Positions 23,801 to 33,178 of a stretch of DNA of 64,000 nt are shown piece by piece. The notes under the pieces were generated by a model. That model saw nothing but the letters and a program-made list of their open reading frames with translations. It ran no database searches and was not told the origin of the DNA. A program made the position numbers and the translations under genes. Every line of letters starts with the position of its first letter. Within the stretch, counting starts at the first letter, position 1. The stretch comes from Mesodorylaimus sp. YZB2_4 (Eukaryota; Nematoda; Enoplea; Dorylaimida; Dorylaimidae): positions 124,001-188,000 of the forward strand of contig JASANH010000542.1 in assembly GCA_030248295.1 (NCBI GenBank), read 5' to 3'.

Positions 23801-24513
23801 ACACTTACGGCCATGTAGCTAGATTTATGTGCGAAGAAGGGTATATGCAAACTGGACCTGATTTTGCTGTCTGCAATCAATATGGTTTGTGGTCAAATCC
23901 ACCACCGGAATGTAAGAGCTTTTTTGCTTTGGTTGATGTCCCTGACCGATGCGCATAAACTTCTAAGAGTGAAGTCAATCTGACAGATTTTTCGTCAAGT
24001 CTTCGTCTTCGTTTTCGTGAAGTAAAATGGGCTTGATCAAGGGTATGCAAGAGGCTTCAAGAATTTGAACAAAAATTTTAAAATTTTAAAATCCACCTGC
24101 AGAAAATGCAAATGTTAAAACCACTGAAAAACAAATGTGCCATCACAAATCAAAAAGGTCTTCTTTCACGGTCAGACTAGGATATGCAGCTGGACTGCTG
24201 ATAATGGTATCAATAGTTTTTCGGGTAATCAGATCACAAAATTGTCCACTCAGGCCAACGCATCTGTTTTTTCCCTGGGATGCCTGACAATGGTGATACA
24301 ACATCGGCAGCCACTCGGACGTATTTTGTGGGCAGAAGCATCGTGTACTATTGTCGCAGTGGATACAGGATGCAAGGAAGACCCGACTTAAAGTGCTTAC
24401 CGACGGGCAAATGGTCGACGGACATTCCGCGATGCCAACCAGTCAGTGTCGAAAGTGATTTGGTAGACTCCCATGTTGATTTCCCAATGAGACCCTACGT
24501 TCTAGGCGGATAA
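8263..24513 (+). CDS. WAP, CCP x18 and Ig domain secreted protein (LEV-9/Hasp- and Hig-like)
   Basis: I read 22 exons: 8263-8353, 8460-8825, 9421-9603, 12771-12968, 14297-14470, 14882-15229, 16341-16520, 16584-16760, 17431-17592, 17648-17926, 18224-18286, 18342-18542, 19020-19211, 19705-19890, 19950-20249, 20314-20571, 21116-21385, 21432-21568, 22212-22671, 23507-23683, 23738-23911 and 24254-24513. Every junction has GT and AG. All introns are phase 1 except the one inside the Ig domain, which is phase 0, so the frame stays open for about 1611 codons to TAA. Domain order is signal peptide, Ser-rich linker, WAP-like, CCP1-8, basic linker, CCP9-14, Ig, CCP15-18. WAP plus CCPs is the layout of LEV-9 and fly Hasp; Ig plus CCPs is that of Hikaru genki. 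All are extracellular scaffolds at cholinergic synapses. It could still be two transcripts split near 17926-18342. AATAAA at 25172 is a possible poly(A) signal. Confidence 0.85.
9421..17647 (+). CDS. exons 3-9: CCP (sushi) domains 1-8
   Basis: The exons are listed in the gene entry; this block runs to the acceptor of exon 10. Most exons encode one CCP of about 58-65 residues with four cysteines and the conserved tryptophan, for example CPPLLAIKHG...WSGTEPTC in exon 3. Exon 6 (14882-15229) carries two CCPs (4 and 5). CCP8 is split by a 55-base intron after ECPKEFQLIG and finishes in exon 10 at NGTWMPRFRPVC. Exon 4 (12771-12968) has no ATG and is easily missed, but reads CGPPPEIPFSQHASYGQ through YGPEMICSR with good splice sites. 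Eight CCPs after a WAP domain is the number I recall for C. elegans LEV-9. Confidence 0.85.
12030..12356 (-). repeat. tRNA-derived SINE, family A, copy A1
   Basis: It lies in intron 3 of the sushi gene. Read on the minus strand, the head is gcggccgcagtggtgcagcg with box B gggttcgattcc. The body shares aggtgctccgagtgg, accctcgctgaccttgca and the tail with the copies at 13157-13616 and 37547-37900. The long segment between the box A and box B regions suggests descent from a class II (Leu/Ser-like) tRNA. Confidence 0.8.
13157..13616 (-). repeat. tRNA-derived SINE, family A, copy A2 (fullest)
   Basis: This is the fullest family A copy, in intron 4 of the sushi gene. On the minus strand it has a tRNA-like head (gcggtggtgcagcggttcgg, box B gggttcgatccc) and a body of about 350 bases. 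It ends with aagtcccgtgggggactggg and a short A-rich tail (aacaaagaaaaata). The 3' half, including caaaacgggttggaagtccc, also occurs in family B. Confidence 0.85.
16859..16905. repeat. near-perfect 20-bp hairpin in intron 8
   Basis: gcgtgggtcagagttggaag is followed by a 7-base loop (gttagga) and its reverse complement with a single G-T pair. The first half of the arm recurs again immediately after it (ttccaactctgatct). The hairpin sits in an intron of the sushi gene; its origin is unknown. Confidence 0.9.
17648..18286 (+). CDS. exons 10-11: end of CCP8 and basic linker with furin-type sites
   Basis: Exon 10 (17648-17926) finishes CCP8 at residue about 647, then encodes a non-CCP linker that continues through exon 11 (18224-18286) to about residue 740. 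The linker contains RSKR (about 666-669) and RVRR (about 694-697), both fitting the furin consensus R-X-K/R-R, and a basic cluster PPKRKRKH at about 712-719. Cleavage here would separate a WAP-CCP1-8 product from the CCP9-14-Ig-CCP product. C-terminal processing of LEV-9 has been reported to be needed for receptor clustering (from memory). Cleavage of this protein is inference. Confidence 0.7.
18342..21385 (+). CDS. exons 12-17: CCP domains 9-14
   Basis: There are six CCP-like exons. Exons 12-14 are typical (SCPPIRENE..., NCKLPVRPN..., SCAVPILRHG...). Exons 15-17 are divergent: 15 (GCTRPYDIDNAWVY...) and 16 (PCTRPNASDIRG...) have enlarged loops and fewer hallmarks, and 15 contains another furin-like RTRR within a loop. 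Exon 17 begins at the second of two candidate acceptors (tttttag at 21115), because only that choice keeps phase 1 and avoids a stop. All six exons are phase 1-1. Relatives of this segment in LEV-9 or Hig are unclear to me. Confidence 0.75.
21432..22671 (+). CDS. exons 18-19: Ig-like domain and CCP15, Hikaru genki-like
   Basis: Exon 18 (21432-21568) begins the Ig domain (APPIAYRATEGDLALTNDGD ... LELDCLVPR ... PYW) and stops in phase 0 at TGG. Exon 19 (22212-22671) resumes in phase 0 with YRKYPQQWAQF and reaches the Ig hallmark RPEDSGIFHCITPSGLRHSV. A Ser/Thr/Pro linker and CCP15 follow (FGSVLHFSCPVGYKVVG ... NGEWSHAMPTC). The order Ig then CCP, and the wording PEDSG-F-C-TP....HSV, resemble fly Hikaru genki. 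The intron between the two Ig exons holds a SINE at about 21625-21976. Confidence 0.8.
21625..21976 (-). repeat. tRNA-derived SINE, family C, inside the Ig-splitting intron
   Basis: Read on the minus strand it starts cggccgcggtggctattctg, a head like those of families A and B. It has a degenerate box B region (ggggtcgatccttgg) and a body containing gcaggatgctcc. It ends in a purine-rich ggccagaaaaagaagg. It lies wholly within the intron between exons 18 and 19. Confidence 0.6.
23312..23435. repeat. small MITE, family M1, copy 1
   Basis: The element is about 124 bp, with ends aagcccaaagtatagttgga and ggactatactttcagctt as terminal inverted repeats of about 30 bp containing gatgcgatgcg. The second copy is at 38926-39088, so it is a mobile family. 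It lies in intron 19 of the sushi gene. Confidence 0.85.
23507..24513 (+). CDS. exons 20-22: CCP domains 16-18 and C-terminus
   Basis: Exon 20 (23507-23683) encodes RCPSLSPTHPAMKINV...NESGGWSDATPNC. Exon 21 (23738-23911) encodes TCLPPDLPFGARTVSA...GLWSNPPPEC. Exon 22 (24254-24513) encodes RICFFPGMPDNGDTTS...TGKWSTDIPRC and then about 24 residues to the TAA stop at 24511-24513. The exon 22 acceptor is tccactcag; it completes the TGC codon begun by exon 21. A GT near 24451 could mark a further intron, so the last residues are less certain. Confidence 0.8.
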
Positions 24514-24942
24514 TTTGGATGCGAGTCGCAAAGCTTTTTTGACAGGGTAAAAATAGGTTCGATTTTCAGCGCTGTAAGGGAAAGAGAACTTACGGTGAGA
24601 TGTTGAAATGCTTATTTATTTTTTGTGTTTGATGAGCATGAAACATGAAATTTTCAACAAATATTTTTCGATTTTATATTTTTCTTGTTATATCTTGGAC
24701 AATATTTTATTTTGTGCTGATATTTGTGCTATGCTGTATTTGTTAAACTCTTATCAGAAAGTACAATGCTATTTTGTCTTCTTCATGTTTATGTCTTATC
24801 ACATCCGCTTGACGTGACGGTACTGCAGTTACTTGAGAACACGTGCCTAGCCGCAGGTCGGACACCAGGCCTACTCTATTTTCCGTTTCCGGACCTGTAT
24901 ACCCTGTGTGCTGGTAATAGCAAGCTGGAAGGGAGCATCGCC

Positions 24943-25115
24943 AAGTCAAGTCGAACTTGACAAAACCAAGCATTTGTTTCTAGGAGCGAACAAGCGATCT
25001 CTGCCAAATATCAGAGGGGTCATTAGTGCTAAGCGCCTACAGTCTGTGAAATTTTCGAATCGTGTTGATTTTTTCAGGTTTTGGAGAAGAGATTAGAAAT
25101 CCAAGTGTTGGAAGC
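24943..25115 (+). repeat. R2-family repeat, copy 1
   Basis: gagcatcgccaagtcaagtcgaacttg through ccaagtgttggaagct matches 45118-45315 and the left arm and neighbouring sequence of the foldback element at 63253-63690. Confidence 0.7.
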
Positions 25116-26834
25116 TAATTCGAAGTTGTGAGTTATAGTATGCACATGCAGTATGTCCAAGCAATGTAACAAATAAATAGCAGAAAGACAAACTGACATT
25201 GGCACAAACTACCCTTCCTTATGCGGGGAGTAGACGGCATTCTCGATCGCGCATGTTGCTCAGGGAGTGTCGCTTGCGAACACTCACCGCCGTGGTGTAC
25301 TCACATGTCGGGGTGTGCAGCTTGTACGCGAGTCTGATTGCGAATAATCAGCGTGATTTCTTTCAGGGTCCCAGCAAGCAAGCAAGCAGCAAAGAAATGT
25401 CGATAGAGAATGCTTATGACTTTTCGTTTTTTTTAAGTTTTCGGTTTCGTTTTCGCTGGTTCTTTTATGCTGTAGATTGTTTAGATGGTTTTCTGCTAAA
25501 TATTCGCCACCATGAATCTTTGACGGAACAGGTTTTTCGATGTTTCTTGAAATTACATAAGCCTGCACATACTGTACTGTGTATTATTCCTGTTATCAGC
25601 CGTGGTCAAAGTGTTGCAGAGTTGCTGTGCGCAGACACTGATCGCCCGTGTTTTTCACTGGTATACTACGTGCTAGCGGAGAATTTAAAAGATTTTCTTT
25701 GAAGTGTTTGCTCCTTTTAACGAAAAAAAAAAAAAATATAGATGGAATCCAACATTGCTCCATGTGATGCTCCCTCCCATCGCTCTTTCATGTAATACCA
25801 ACCTATTTCACGCCTATTTTGTTGGGTATTATCGTCATCAGCAACATTTTAATTCTGATTGTTCTGCTCTGCCCAGAGCGAGAGCAGAACAGGAACATGT
25901 GCTTGCTTTTGATAGCGAGAACTGATGCAGAGCACGGGGTATCGGACTGTGTTCAGCAGCTCTTTACTTGGAATACTTTGAGGGCATTATCGACGATGAT
26001 TCACTCAGCAGAATTTGTAACCTCTCAGTGAAACCAGCTGCAACTGTTTGCATAGACTGGTTCAGCCTGAACTTTGTTTGGTCTAAGTTGTATCAGGAGA
26101 CTGCATAGTCGTCATAATCGCAATTTCGACATCGTGTTTTTGTATCTCCTTTGTGATTTGTCTCGTATGTTTATCACTCGGATGTTTCTTACGATTAGAC
26201 CTTGAGTGCGCGTCAGTGTTTGTCTAATGAATGATATATGATGATGAGCATACTAATGTTCATTGATATCTTTTGGGATATCAATATTTTTCAAAATATC
26301 CCCTTTACTTTTCGCAAAATGGTAAAGGTCAACAAAACATTTGTGAAAGAATCACTTGAGTTTGGAGTGTAGAAATCAGAAATGGGCTCGTCAAGCTGGG
26401 TATGCTTTCATAGAGTGCGCGTGATGCAAAAAACCAAACGATGGTGACTCCTTCATGGACCCGCTGGGCCGCCCTGACGCCAAGGATCGGTATCCCTCTC
26501 AGCTTACCAGGGCCCTGCCATATCCAGTGTTGGTGGTGGGTTCTACGAGCGGCCAGCCGCACGTAGTGGGCATGCCAGGATTCGAGGAGTGCAAGGTTCT
26601 CATCGTCGATCTCGCTCAGGGGAGGATGCGGGAACTTGTACGGCCCAGGGGTCGAGCGGAGTAGCTTTAGTCCATCCCAGACGGAGGTCACTGAAAGTAT
26701 GAGCGTCGCACATGCGCCGTTAGAAACCCGTCTTACCGAGACTCTTGCATTCAGAATAGTCCACAACCAATCAACTCCAAGATTCAGCTTCTGTATTTAT
26801 TCGCATAGTTTTTCTTGATAAGGACTCGGGGCCA

Positions 26835-26905
26835 CCAGGATTCGAACCCGGGGCATCCAATACGCAAGCCGAAAATCATACCGTTCGAGGTGCAGAAATA
26901 TTGCA
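26835..26905 (-). repeat. tRNA-like remnant (Pro-tRNA-like, decayed)
   Basis: On the minus strand ccgggttcgaatcctgg forms a complete five-pair T arm with a perfect box B, and the upstream ggtatgattttcg resembles the D and anticodon region of tRNA-Pro. The anticodon stem and acceptor stem do not pair, so I call it a SINE head or tRNA pseudogene, not a tRNA. Confidence 0.55.
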
Positions 26906-28132
26906 TTTCATGGGGCATCAAACTGGCTTTTTTTACAATAGGTATTCTACTTACTGCTAGAAAAAATGTGTGTGACTGTGAATGATTCCTTTTGTCGTTA
27001 GTGTTGTGGCTAGAGTACTGTGTCTGAGAAATTGAGTGCTGGTTTCACTTTGCGCGAAAACAATATATTTATGATGGAGCTGACGTGAACTTTTTTGATC
27101 CTAGAGTGGTACCGTTGGAGCAAGTAAGCTGGACCTAAACGATATGTATATGTACGAAGCTGGACCGATGCATTATTATCAGATTATGAGATTCTCGATT
27201 ACGCAAATAAAGTATCTGTTCAAAAAAACAGCCATAAATTTCTTGGAAAGAATTCTTTATCACTAATAAATTTGAAAAAACTCTTTTAAAAGTTTGCTGC
27301 GTTTGTTTAACATCAGTATAACAGATAAAACACCGCGTCCTGTATGGCTTATACGCGACGAGAGTAGCATTGATACAGTTTTGGAAAAAAGATTCAGGTT
27401 CAGTTTCAATTATGTTTAGCTCACTTTTGGACTTTCAGAGGCCAATCATCTGCTTATGCATTTTGCAGCCCCAAAACGACAGCAATATTCCGACTCTATA
27501 GCAAAACTAACAAAAAGAAACATATGTGCTTGGAAAGCCATGAATTTCATCCCTCAAAAGCAGTTGCTTGGATGGAAGAGGCAAAAATCGATAATGTAGT
27601 CGAGCCAGCATTTACTCAATGCGTTACCCAGCAGCCAGCCGCACGACGGAATATTCTGAACCCAATGAAGGGGTATAGAGTTTCTGGCCAAAGCACGTCA
27701 TCCCTCGAGGAGCCCCCGTTTCGACTACTCGTCCTTCTGTTGGACCTGCGCACTCTTACTGGTCCCGGGTAAACTGCGCTAGTTGATATTGGAATATTGG
27801 TGATCAGAAAATTAGCAGAAGTTGCTAGGCTGCACACCCGTTTTCCCGTTGCCTTTGTGCTGTGCGCAGTGCTCGCCTGGACTGGACGGACGTTTAAAGG
27901 CGACCATATTTAGTATAGGCCTAGATTATGACCAGTTTTGTTCGACTTCGCCTAGCCTGTTGATATCCAGTTTCTCTACTCCCTGCCAACGGCGAACGAG
28001 GCGTCTTCTCTATTTGGTACGAATTGACCATATTTCGTTTTTCTAGATGATTTTTATCAGTGAATAAAATTAAATCTTCTGCGGGATCTCACTGAATCGA
28101 AATTTTGGAGGGATTACTCAAGCAATAGCAGG

Positions 28133-30847
28133 ATGGCATCGTTAAATACAATAGTCACCTGGGTATTAGTTGCAGTGATGTGCAGTATTGTTATTAAAAT
28201 AATGTGAGTAATTTTATAAATTATTTTTGTGCCCATTTCGTACGCTGTGGATTTCTCACAAATTTTGAGGTTCAAACACTGTAAAAATTTTAACAATCGC
28301 AGTTTTCAATTTTCTGGTTTTTCGTTAACAGCTTCATTTTGCCGAAATGCCAAATTAGATTCTTAAACTGCGAGATAGAATTTATTTTGCAGAAATAAAA
28401 TTTTTTCAAGGCGAATGTAAAATTTAATTATTTTAGGTTGATGCTAGACACGAATAAGAAAGCCTATGGGCATATACCTGGCCCATGTCGGTATGTGGAA
28501 GGCATAAGTAAGGATCTGAGTCGCGGACTTTTCCTTTTTCAAAGTTCCCGCCATTTTTTAGATAGAGGAGCACGAGATATAGAATTGATTTTACCCGATG
28601 GCATCGCCTTGATCACATCTGGCGGTCGGTTAGTCAACAATAGTGAAACAGCAAAGTTCAAGGGTCGCGTGTACGTTTATGAATGGCCAGATGTAAAAGA
28701 AGGTGTGAAGAAGGGACCCAATGTCAAAGAAGATGTGCCAAAAGCTATCAAAGTCAATATTGTGCCTGGCGAAGATGGGGAACTCGATTTGAACACGTTC
28801 AATCCGCAGGGAATATCGGCTTATGTCAGCAAAGGTAAGACAGGTGGTCACACTGGCACTGGCACTATAATGGCACATCGACGCTGCAAGCAGTAGCAGT
28901 GCCATCTAACGATATAGCGCAAACCTGGCATGATTGTGGAGTGACTTGGGTCATCTGGACTGACTTTGCATTGGTTATGATGGCACATACAAATGCACAG
29001 AGGCTGCATTATTTGGCATGCACGATCACTACATCGCAGATCGCCGATAAACCTGTTAAAGATTTTCCTCTATTGAAACAATCCGCGTACTTTTTTGCAG
29101 GTCGTATCAACGTCTACATCGTTAATCATGCCCCGGATGGAGATGCAGTTGAGTCGTTCCTTTACGACAAAAAGAAACGAACCCTTTATCATTCGAAATC
29201 AATAAGAAGTGATGCTATCTATGCAGCCTCCGATCTCGTTGCCGTCGGCCCAGATAAATTTTATGTGACAAACTCGCATTATTTCAAAAGTTGGTGGCTG
29301 CAACTGATGGAAATCTATTTGTTACTAAATTTGGGAAATATTGTTTATTATGATGGCAAAGCGACTGTGGTCGACAAATGGTTGTCCATGCCGACTGGAA
29401 TGGCATCGGATAAATTTAGGAAGTGAGAACTATTTTGCGTGATGCTGAAATTTTTTTAAATTAAGTATTTCAGACATTTATACGTTTCAAATGCATTGCA
29501 AGAATTCGTTCGTCTTTACAACATTAGCGGAGATCAGAGTTTGGTCAAACATGTGGTACAGATAATGATAATGTGGCCCTGAGAGATAAGACCTGATGAA
29601 CATACCTGTTTCAGGACATGAGCATGATGTCAACACCAGAGCACGTATTCGTGGATCCCGAATCCAATGAACTGTGGGTCGGAACACATCCGGTTATGCA
29701 CGAGTATCTGAAACACATTCCGGCACCAAAGACGACCTTCGCGTCATCACAGGTCAGTTGATCTGCAGTGCAGACAGCATTGAGCTTATAAGCTTTTCTC
29801 TGGACCACCTGCAGGTGACCATTCACGTGAGTGCACTCTCTCAGAATGCATTAAAAAATTTTAGCTAGAAAAGCGAAAACCCACAAATTGCAAGGAGAAA
29901 AACCTCACTGGTGTTGAAATCTTGAAATCACATTTTCCCCACAAATTCACAAATCAAATTAAAAATCTAGTACACAAAATTAATGACTATGAAATAGACA
30001 GACACAGATCACGTTTCCGCAAGGAGCGTAAAATATAGTTTCAGCTACAAGCTTTAACTGATTAGTGAGAAAGGCTTAGGCGTTCTGGCACTTCAATTTT
30101 GACTGAAAAATTGGTAACGTACCGCCTGATTATGTACTGACAGTATCTATGTCTTGCATGCCATGTTTACTCTTTTTCCCATTTGAGATGAAATTTTAAT
30201 TGGGGATTAGACGGGGGGGGTCGGAATTTGAAGGGAGTAAGTTTAGGTTGGCCTCAGCATATTTTTCCTACAAGTGCTTGAGAAATTTTAGCCCGGGCAT
30301 TCAATATGACCTGGGCCACGTTTCAATCGGCCGCTGGGGGACCCGTAGTGTATGAAGAGTACTGTATTTTGATCTTCATTGATCTCTTTGCCCTATGGGA
30401 TTTTTGACCTTCTATGCCAGTCGTTACAAGTAGGACTGGCAAGACCAAAAATAGAACATTACTGTTGATAGTCAGCATTTTTGGGCTTTGCCGTGATTTG
30501 CCTAAAAAACAAACAAAACTGTGCATCGCCAGTATTCTGTTTTCCTTTGCCACCTACTAAACGTCTCGTTTGAATTTCCCGCCAAAAGTGCGAGCCTAAT
30601 TCAAATTCAAACAATTTCAGGAGGTAACCGAATCTTTGCATTCGTGTGCAACTATGCGTTTCAGGTTATCCACATCAAATTGCAAGGCGAAATGGATCGG
30701 TGGGTTTTAGCTGAGACATTCGCCGATGATGGTCGCCTTTTAAACGCCAGTAGCGTTGTGATTCGTCACCAAAATCAACTTCTCATTGGCAGCATGTTCA
30801 ACAAGTTACTTTTATGCGATCTTATGCATGAAGATTTCCAAAATTAG
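28133..30847 (+). CDS. paraoxonase-like membrane-anchored protein (PON/MEC-6/POML family)
   Basis: Seven exons: 28133-28203, 28437-28507, 28562-28834, 29101-29422, 29474-29555, 29615-29752 and 30665-30847, giving about 379 residues. The N-terminus (IVTWVLVAVMCSIVIKI) is a signal anchor. PON landmarks appear in order: GPCRYVEGI, ILPDGIALITSG, FNPQGISAY, VNHAPDG, LVAVGPDKFYVTNSHYF, VDPESNELWVGTHP and LLIGSMFNKLLLCDL. Cysteines in CRYVEG and LLLCDL match the PON1 disulfide pair. Positions that bind calcium or act in catalysis in PON1 are changed: E53 to R, H115 to Q, N168 to S, N224 to T, D269-N270 to E-H. D54, D169 and H134 remain. I expect no lactonase activity; a chaperone-like role as in MEC-6/POML-1 (DEG/ENaC channel partners in the ER) is inference. 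The intron at 28508-28561 is 54 bases and stop-free, so its retention would stay in frame. Confidence 0.85.
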
Positions 30848-31370
30848 AAAAAGCATCAAGCCTTACTCAAATTTAAGCATTTTTCTGTCCACAAAACGTG
30901 CCCTGGTCTGTGATTTGTGAGAATTTACTACTTCGCTTATATGCAAACACCAAAATGTTCTCGTCTTAAGGTTGAGTCAGTGTTCGTTTCGCGTCTCATG
31001 TCAGTAGGTATTGGTCCAGTTCGTTTATGTGTTTTTGTATGTTGTGGCAGTCGGTACTTGCTGTGAGGGCATTTTTAGGTCGCTGTTAGTTGAACTTATT
31101 TTAAAAGTTTTCGACTTCTGGCATTGAGTGGAGTCGTTGAGTGGAAAATAAAATTTTTATTTTTTCAACCAGATTTGAGTGGAATTGACTGCCTACGCAA
31201 TTCAGCCACTCAGACTTCCCTCTGGTTACCCTAATGGTGTCAGAGTGAAAAGAGAACTGGATTTTAACAACATTGGCGTGAATAATTGCTAACTTCGGCA
31301 AAGAATAGAATAAAAGTGGGAAGACACATACTCCACTTGTTAGTCGTAGGTCGGAAAGTGGTTTGTAAAC

Positions 31371-32811
31371 ATGCAATTCTGTTTCTTCTTTCTGGCATCA
31401 GCCTCGCTTATGTTCTTCGCGTCATACGCTTACTCGAAGGCGGATTACTGCAAGAACTATCCTGGTGATATTACGTTCAGTTATTCAACCACTCAAGATG
31501 AATACTATTGGTTTCAAAATTACAAAAATGCTTACGCGACCAAAAAAGGTGGCGTGCCGTACACCATTTATAGAAGACGGACCATTATCACCAGACGTCC
31601 GAGACCCCATGGCTCCCATTCCAGTATTTTTAATAATATGAACGCGAATGTCAATGACATTCAAATTCAACAAGTACAGCAGCAACAAGTTCAGGGACCG
31701 TTTCCATTTGTGGATGCCAAGCAGGAGGAAGTTAAAATGAATGAAACTGAAGAAGAGATGGAAAAAGAAGAACCATTGCCCATTTGGAAAATTACTGTAA
31801 GTTAACCATTACATTTTTATTTTTCTTGCTTAAGGTTAGTTGCGTTAGTTTTGTTAAGCTGCTATTCTTTTTTCTGGGGATTCTGATGCTATAACTCCCA
31901 AGTCTGTGCCGCTGGCAGTTCCTGGGCTTCTTACTTGTATCTTTTATGTTTTCAGCTGTGACACTGTGCCAGGTTGATGCCTGGTGCCATTGGCTTGGTC
32001 ACAGTCTTGCAGCTCCCTGAAATCAATGGCTCAACCCATGCCAAACAAGTGGCCATGATTTTTCACGCAATCTTACAGTTGTGTGCTTTAACAAAAATTT
32101 GCCCTTCAGATTCCACGTCAATGCAGTCGCGCAGTCATCGCACGCATTGAGAATGCGCAAGTTGTGGAACATTTCGAGTTGAACAGCACCCATTTTCATA
32201 ACCCGAATCTAACCACAACTGGTGACGGGTCGTCGTCGCATTCAATTTCCTCCTTCAGTAGCACCCCTTCGCAGTACACAAGGGTCGTCGACATAACTGA
32301 CCAATCGATCGTGCCAGAAGCTTGGTACGCGGTGTGCATCGATGTCAATGTGGTGGAGAAGGGGAAACCCCACACATGCAACCATTGCACATTAATCAAG
32401 GCTCGTACTGAAAGTGGACGGCAGACGTTCTTGGATTTCGACTGGGTGCCAGCCTCTTTCCAAAATACAAGTGCAGAATTAAGGTTTACTGCTATCGATA
32501 TGCCTTTCCCGTGGGCAACTATGAAGAGCAAAGTGTGGACCAAATATTCCAGTCCGCGCTGTCAAAATCTTCCAGAAAAAGTTGTGTTTGAGTCAAAAGA
32601 TTTTGCGTATCCTGAACACTTCACTTTTTTGACTGTGCAAAATTTGGTTGGTAAGTTGTCTTATGGTGTGCAAGTGGATTTGGAATTCCCATGGAAAGAA
32701 GAACCCAACGGAATTTTTCCTAAACCCTTCGCTGTCAATGATTATTTGCACAGCGACACTGCGTCGAGCACTTTGGCCAAATGTGATGATTATAATTACA
32801 AAGGCGACTAA
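31371..32811 (+). CDS. secreted protein of unknown function
   Basis: Two exons, 31371-31796 and 32110-32811, join in phase 0 (ATT ACT|gtaagt ... cccttcag|ATT) to give about 375 residues. The start begins a signal peptide (QFCFFFLASASLMFFASYAY). The N-terminal part has aromatic-rich and basic stretches (YRRRTIITRRPRP), a Gln-rich run (QIQQVQQQQVQ) and an acidic segment (EEEMEKEEPL). The C-terminal two thirds contains paired cysteines (WYAVCIDV, TCNHCTLIK, SPRCQNL, LAKCDDY) and N-glycosylation sequons. The WYAVC ... C spacing faintly recalls a fibronectin type III-like domain, but I do not recognise a family. It is 0.5 kb downstream of the paraoxonase-like gene on the same strand. The long open second exon and clean splice sites support a real gene. 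Confidence 0.75.
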
Positions 32812-33004
32812 AGTTGAAATAAGCTTATTCTGGCTTGAATGCTTAGTTTTCTGTAGCTCGAAGCAAAATCTGATTGTGAGAGTTTGATCGTATTTTGGTT
32901 CATGTTGCAAAACATTTGTCCTGACTCTAAGTAAACAAAATTAGAAGATTGACCTTACGATCCGGGCAGGCTAGGCAGAGTACAGACGAGCTGTGCCATC
33001 AAGC

Positions 33005-33178
33005 GAAGGACAACCGTGACCGGCCTCGTGGCCTGGTGGGTTGGGGCGTCCGCCTCTCACGCCAGGTGCGCAGTAACGGGCGAGTGTTGGACTCGCGGGC
33101 TGGTATAAATCATTTCCTGTTAAATGTGTCTCTTCACCCTCGAGTGCGCATAAGCGTTTGGTGATGTGGTAAAACATA
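33005..33178 (+). repeat. tRNA-derived SINE, R1-related body
   Basis: The head ggcctcgtggcctggtgggt is followed by a weak box B (gttggactcgcggg). The body ctggtataaatcatttcctg through ttcaccctcgag matches the R1 copy at about 39590-39640 (ctgggtataaatcatttt ... ttcatccccgag). The head differs from that of R1. Confidence 0.65.

Larger units (their letters stand above)
24514..28132. other. gene-free stretch between the sushi and paraoxonase-like genes
   Basis: It contains an R2-family repeat at 24943-25115, an AATAAA at 25172 and a tRNA-like remnant at 26835-26905 on the minus strand. An open frame of 167 codons at 25199-25702 has no ATG at its start and no recognisable domain; one or two frames of that length are expected by chance. 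GC-rich repeat-like sequence lies around 26440-26680. I see no supported exon. Confidence 0.4.

Noticed and set aside
25199-25702. Open frame of 167 codons downstream of the sushi gene
   Set aside because: It starts at TTG, has no domain or signal peptide I recognise, and one or two frames of this length are expected by chance in 64 kb.
26329-26766. Minus-strand frame of 145 codons
   Set aside because: It lies in GC-rich, repeat-like sequence next to a tRNA-like remnant and shows no domain; more likely a SINE body than a gene.
26835-26905. Candidate tRNA-Pro gene
   Set aside because: The T arm is good, but the anticodon and acceptor stems do not pair.
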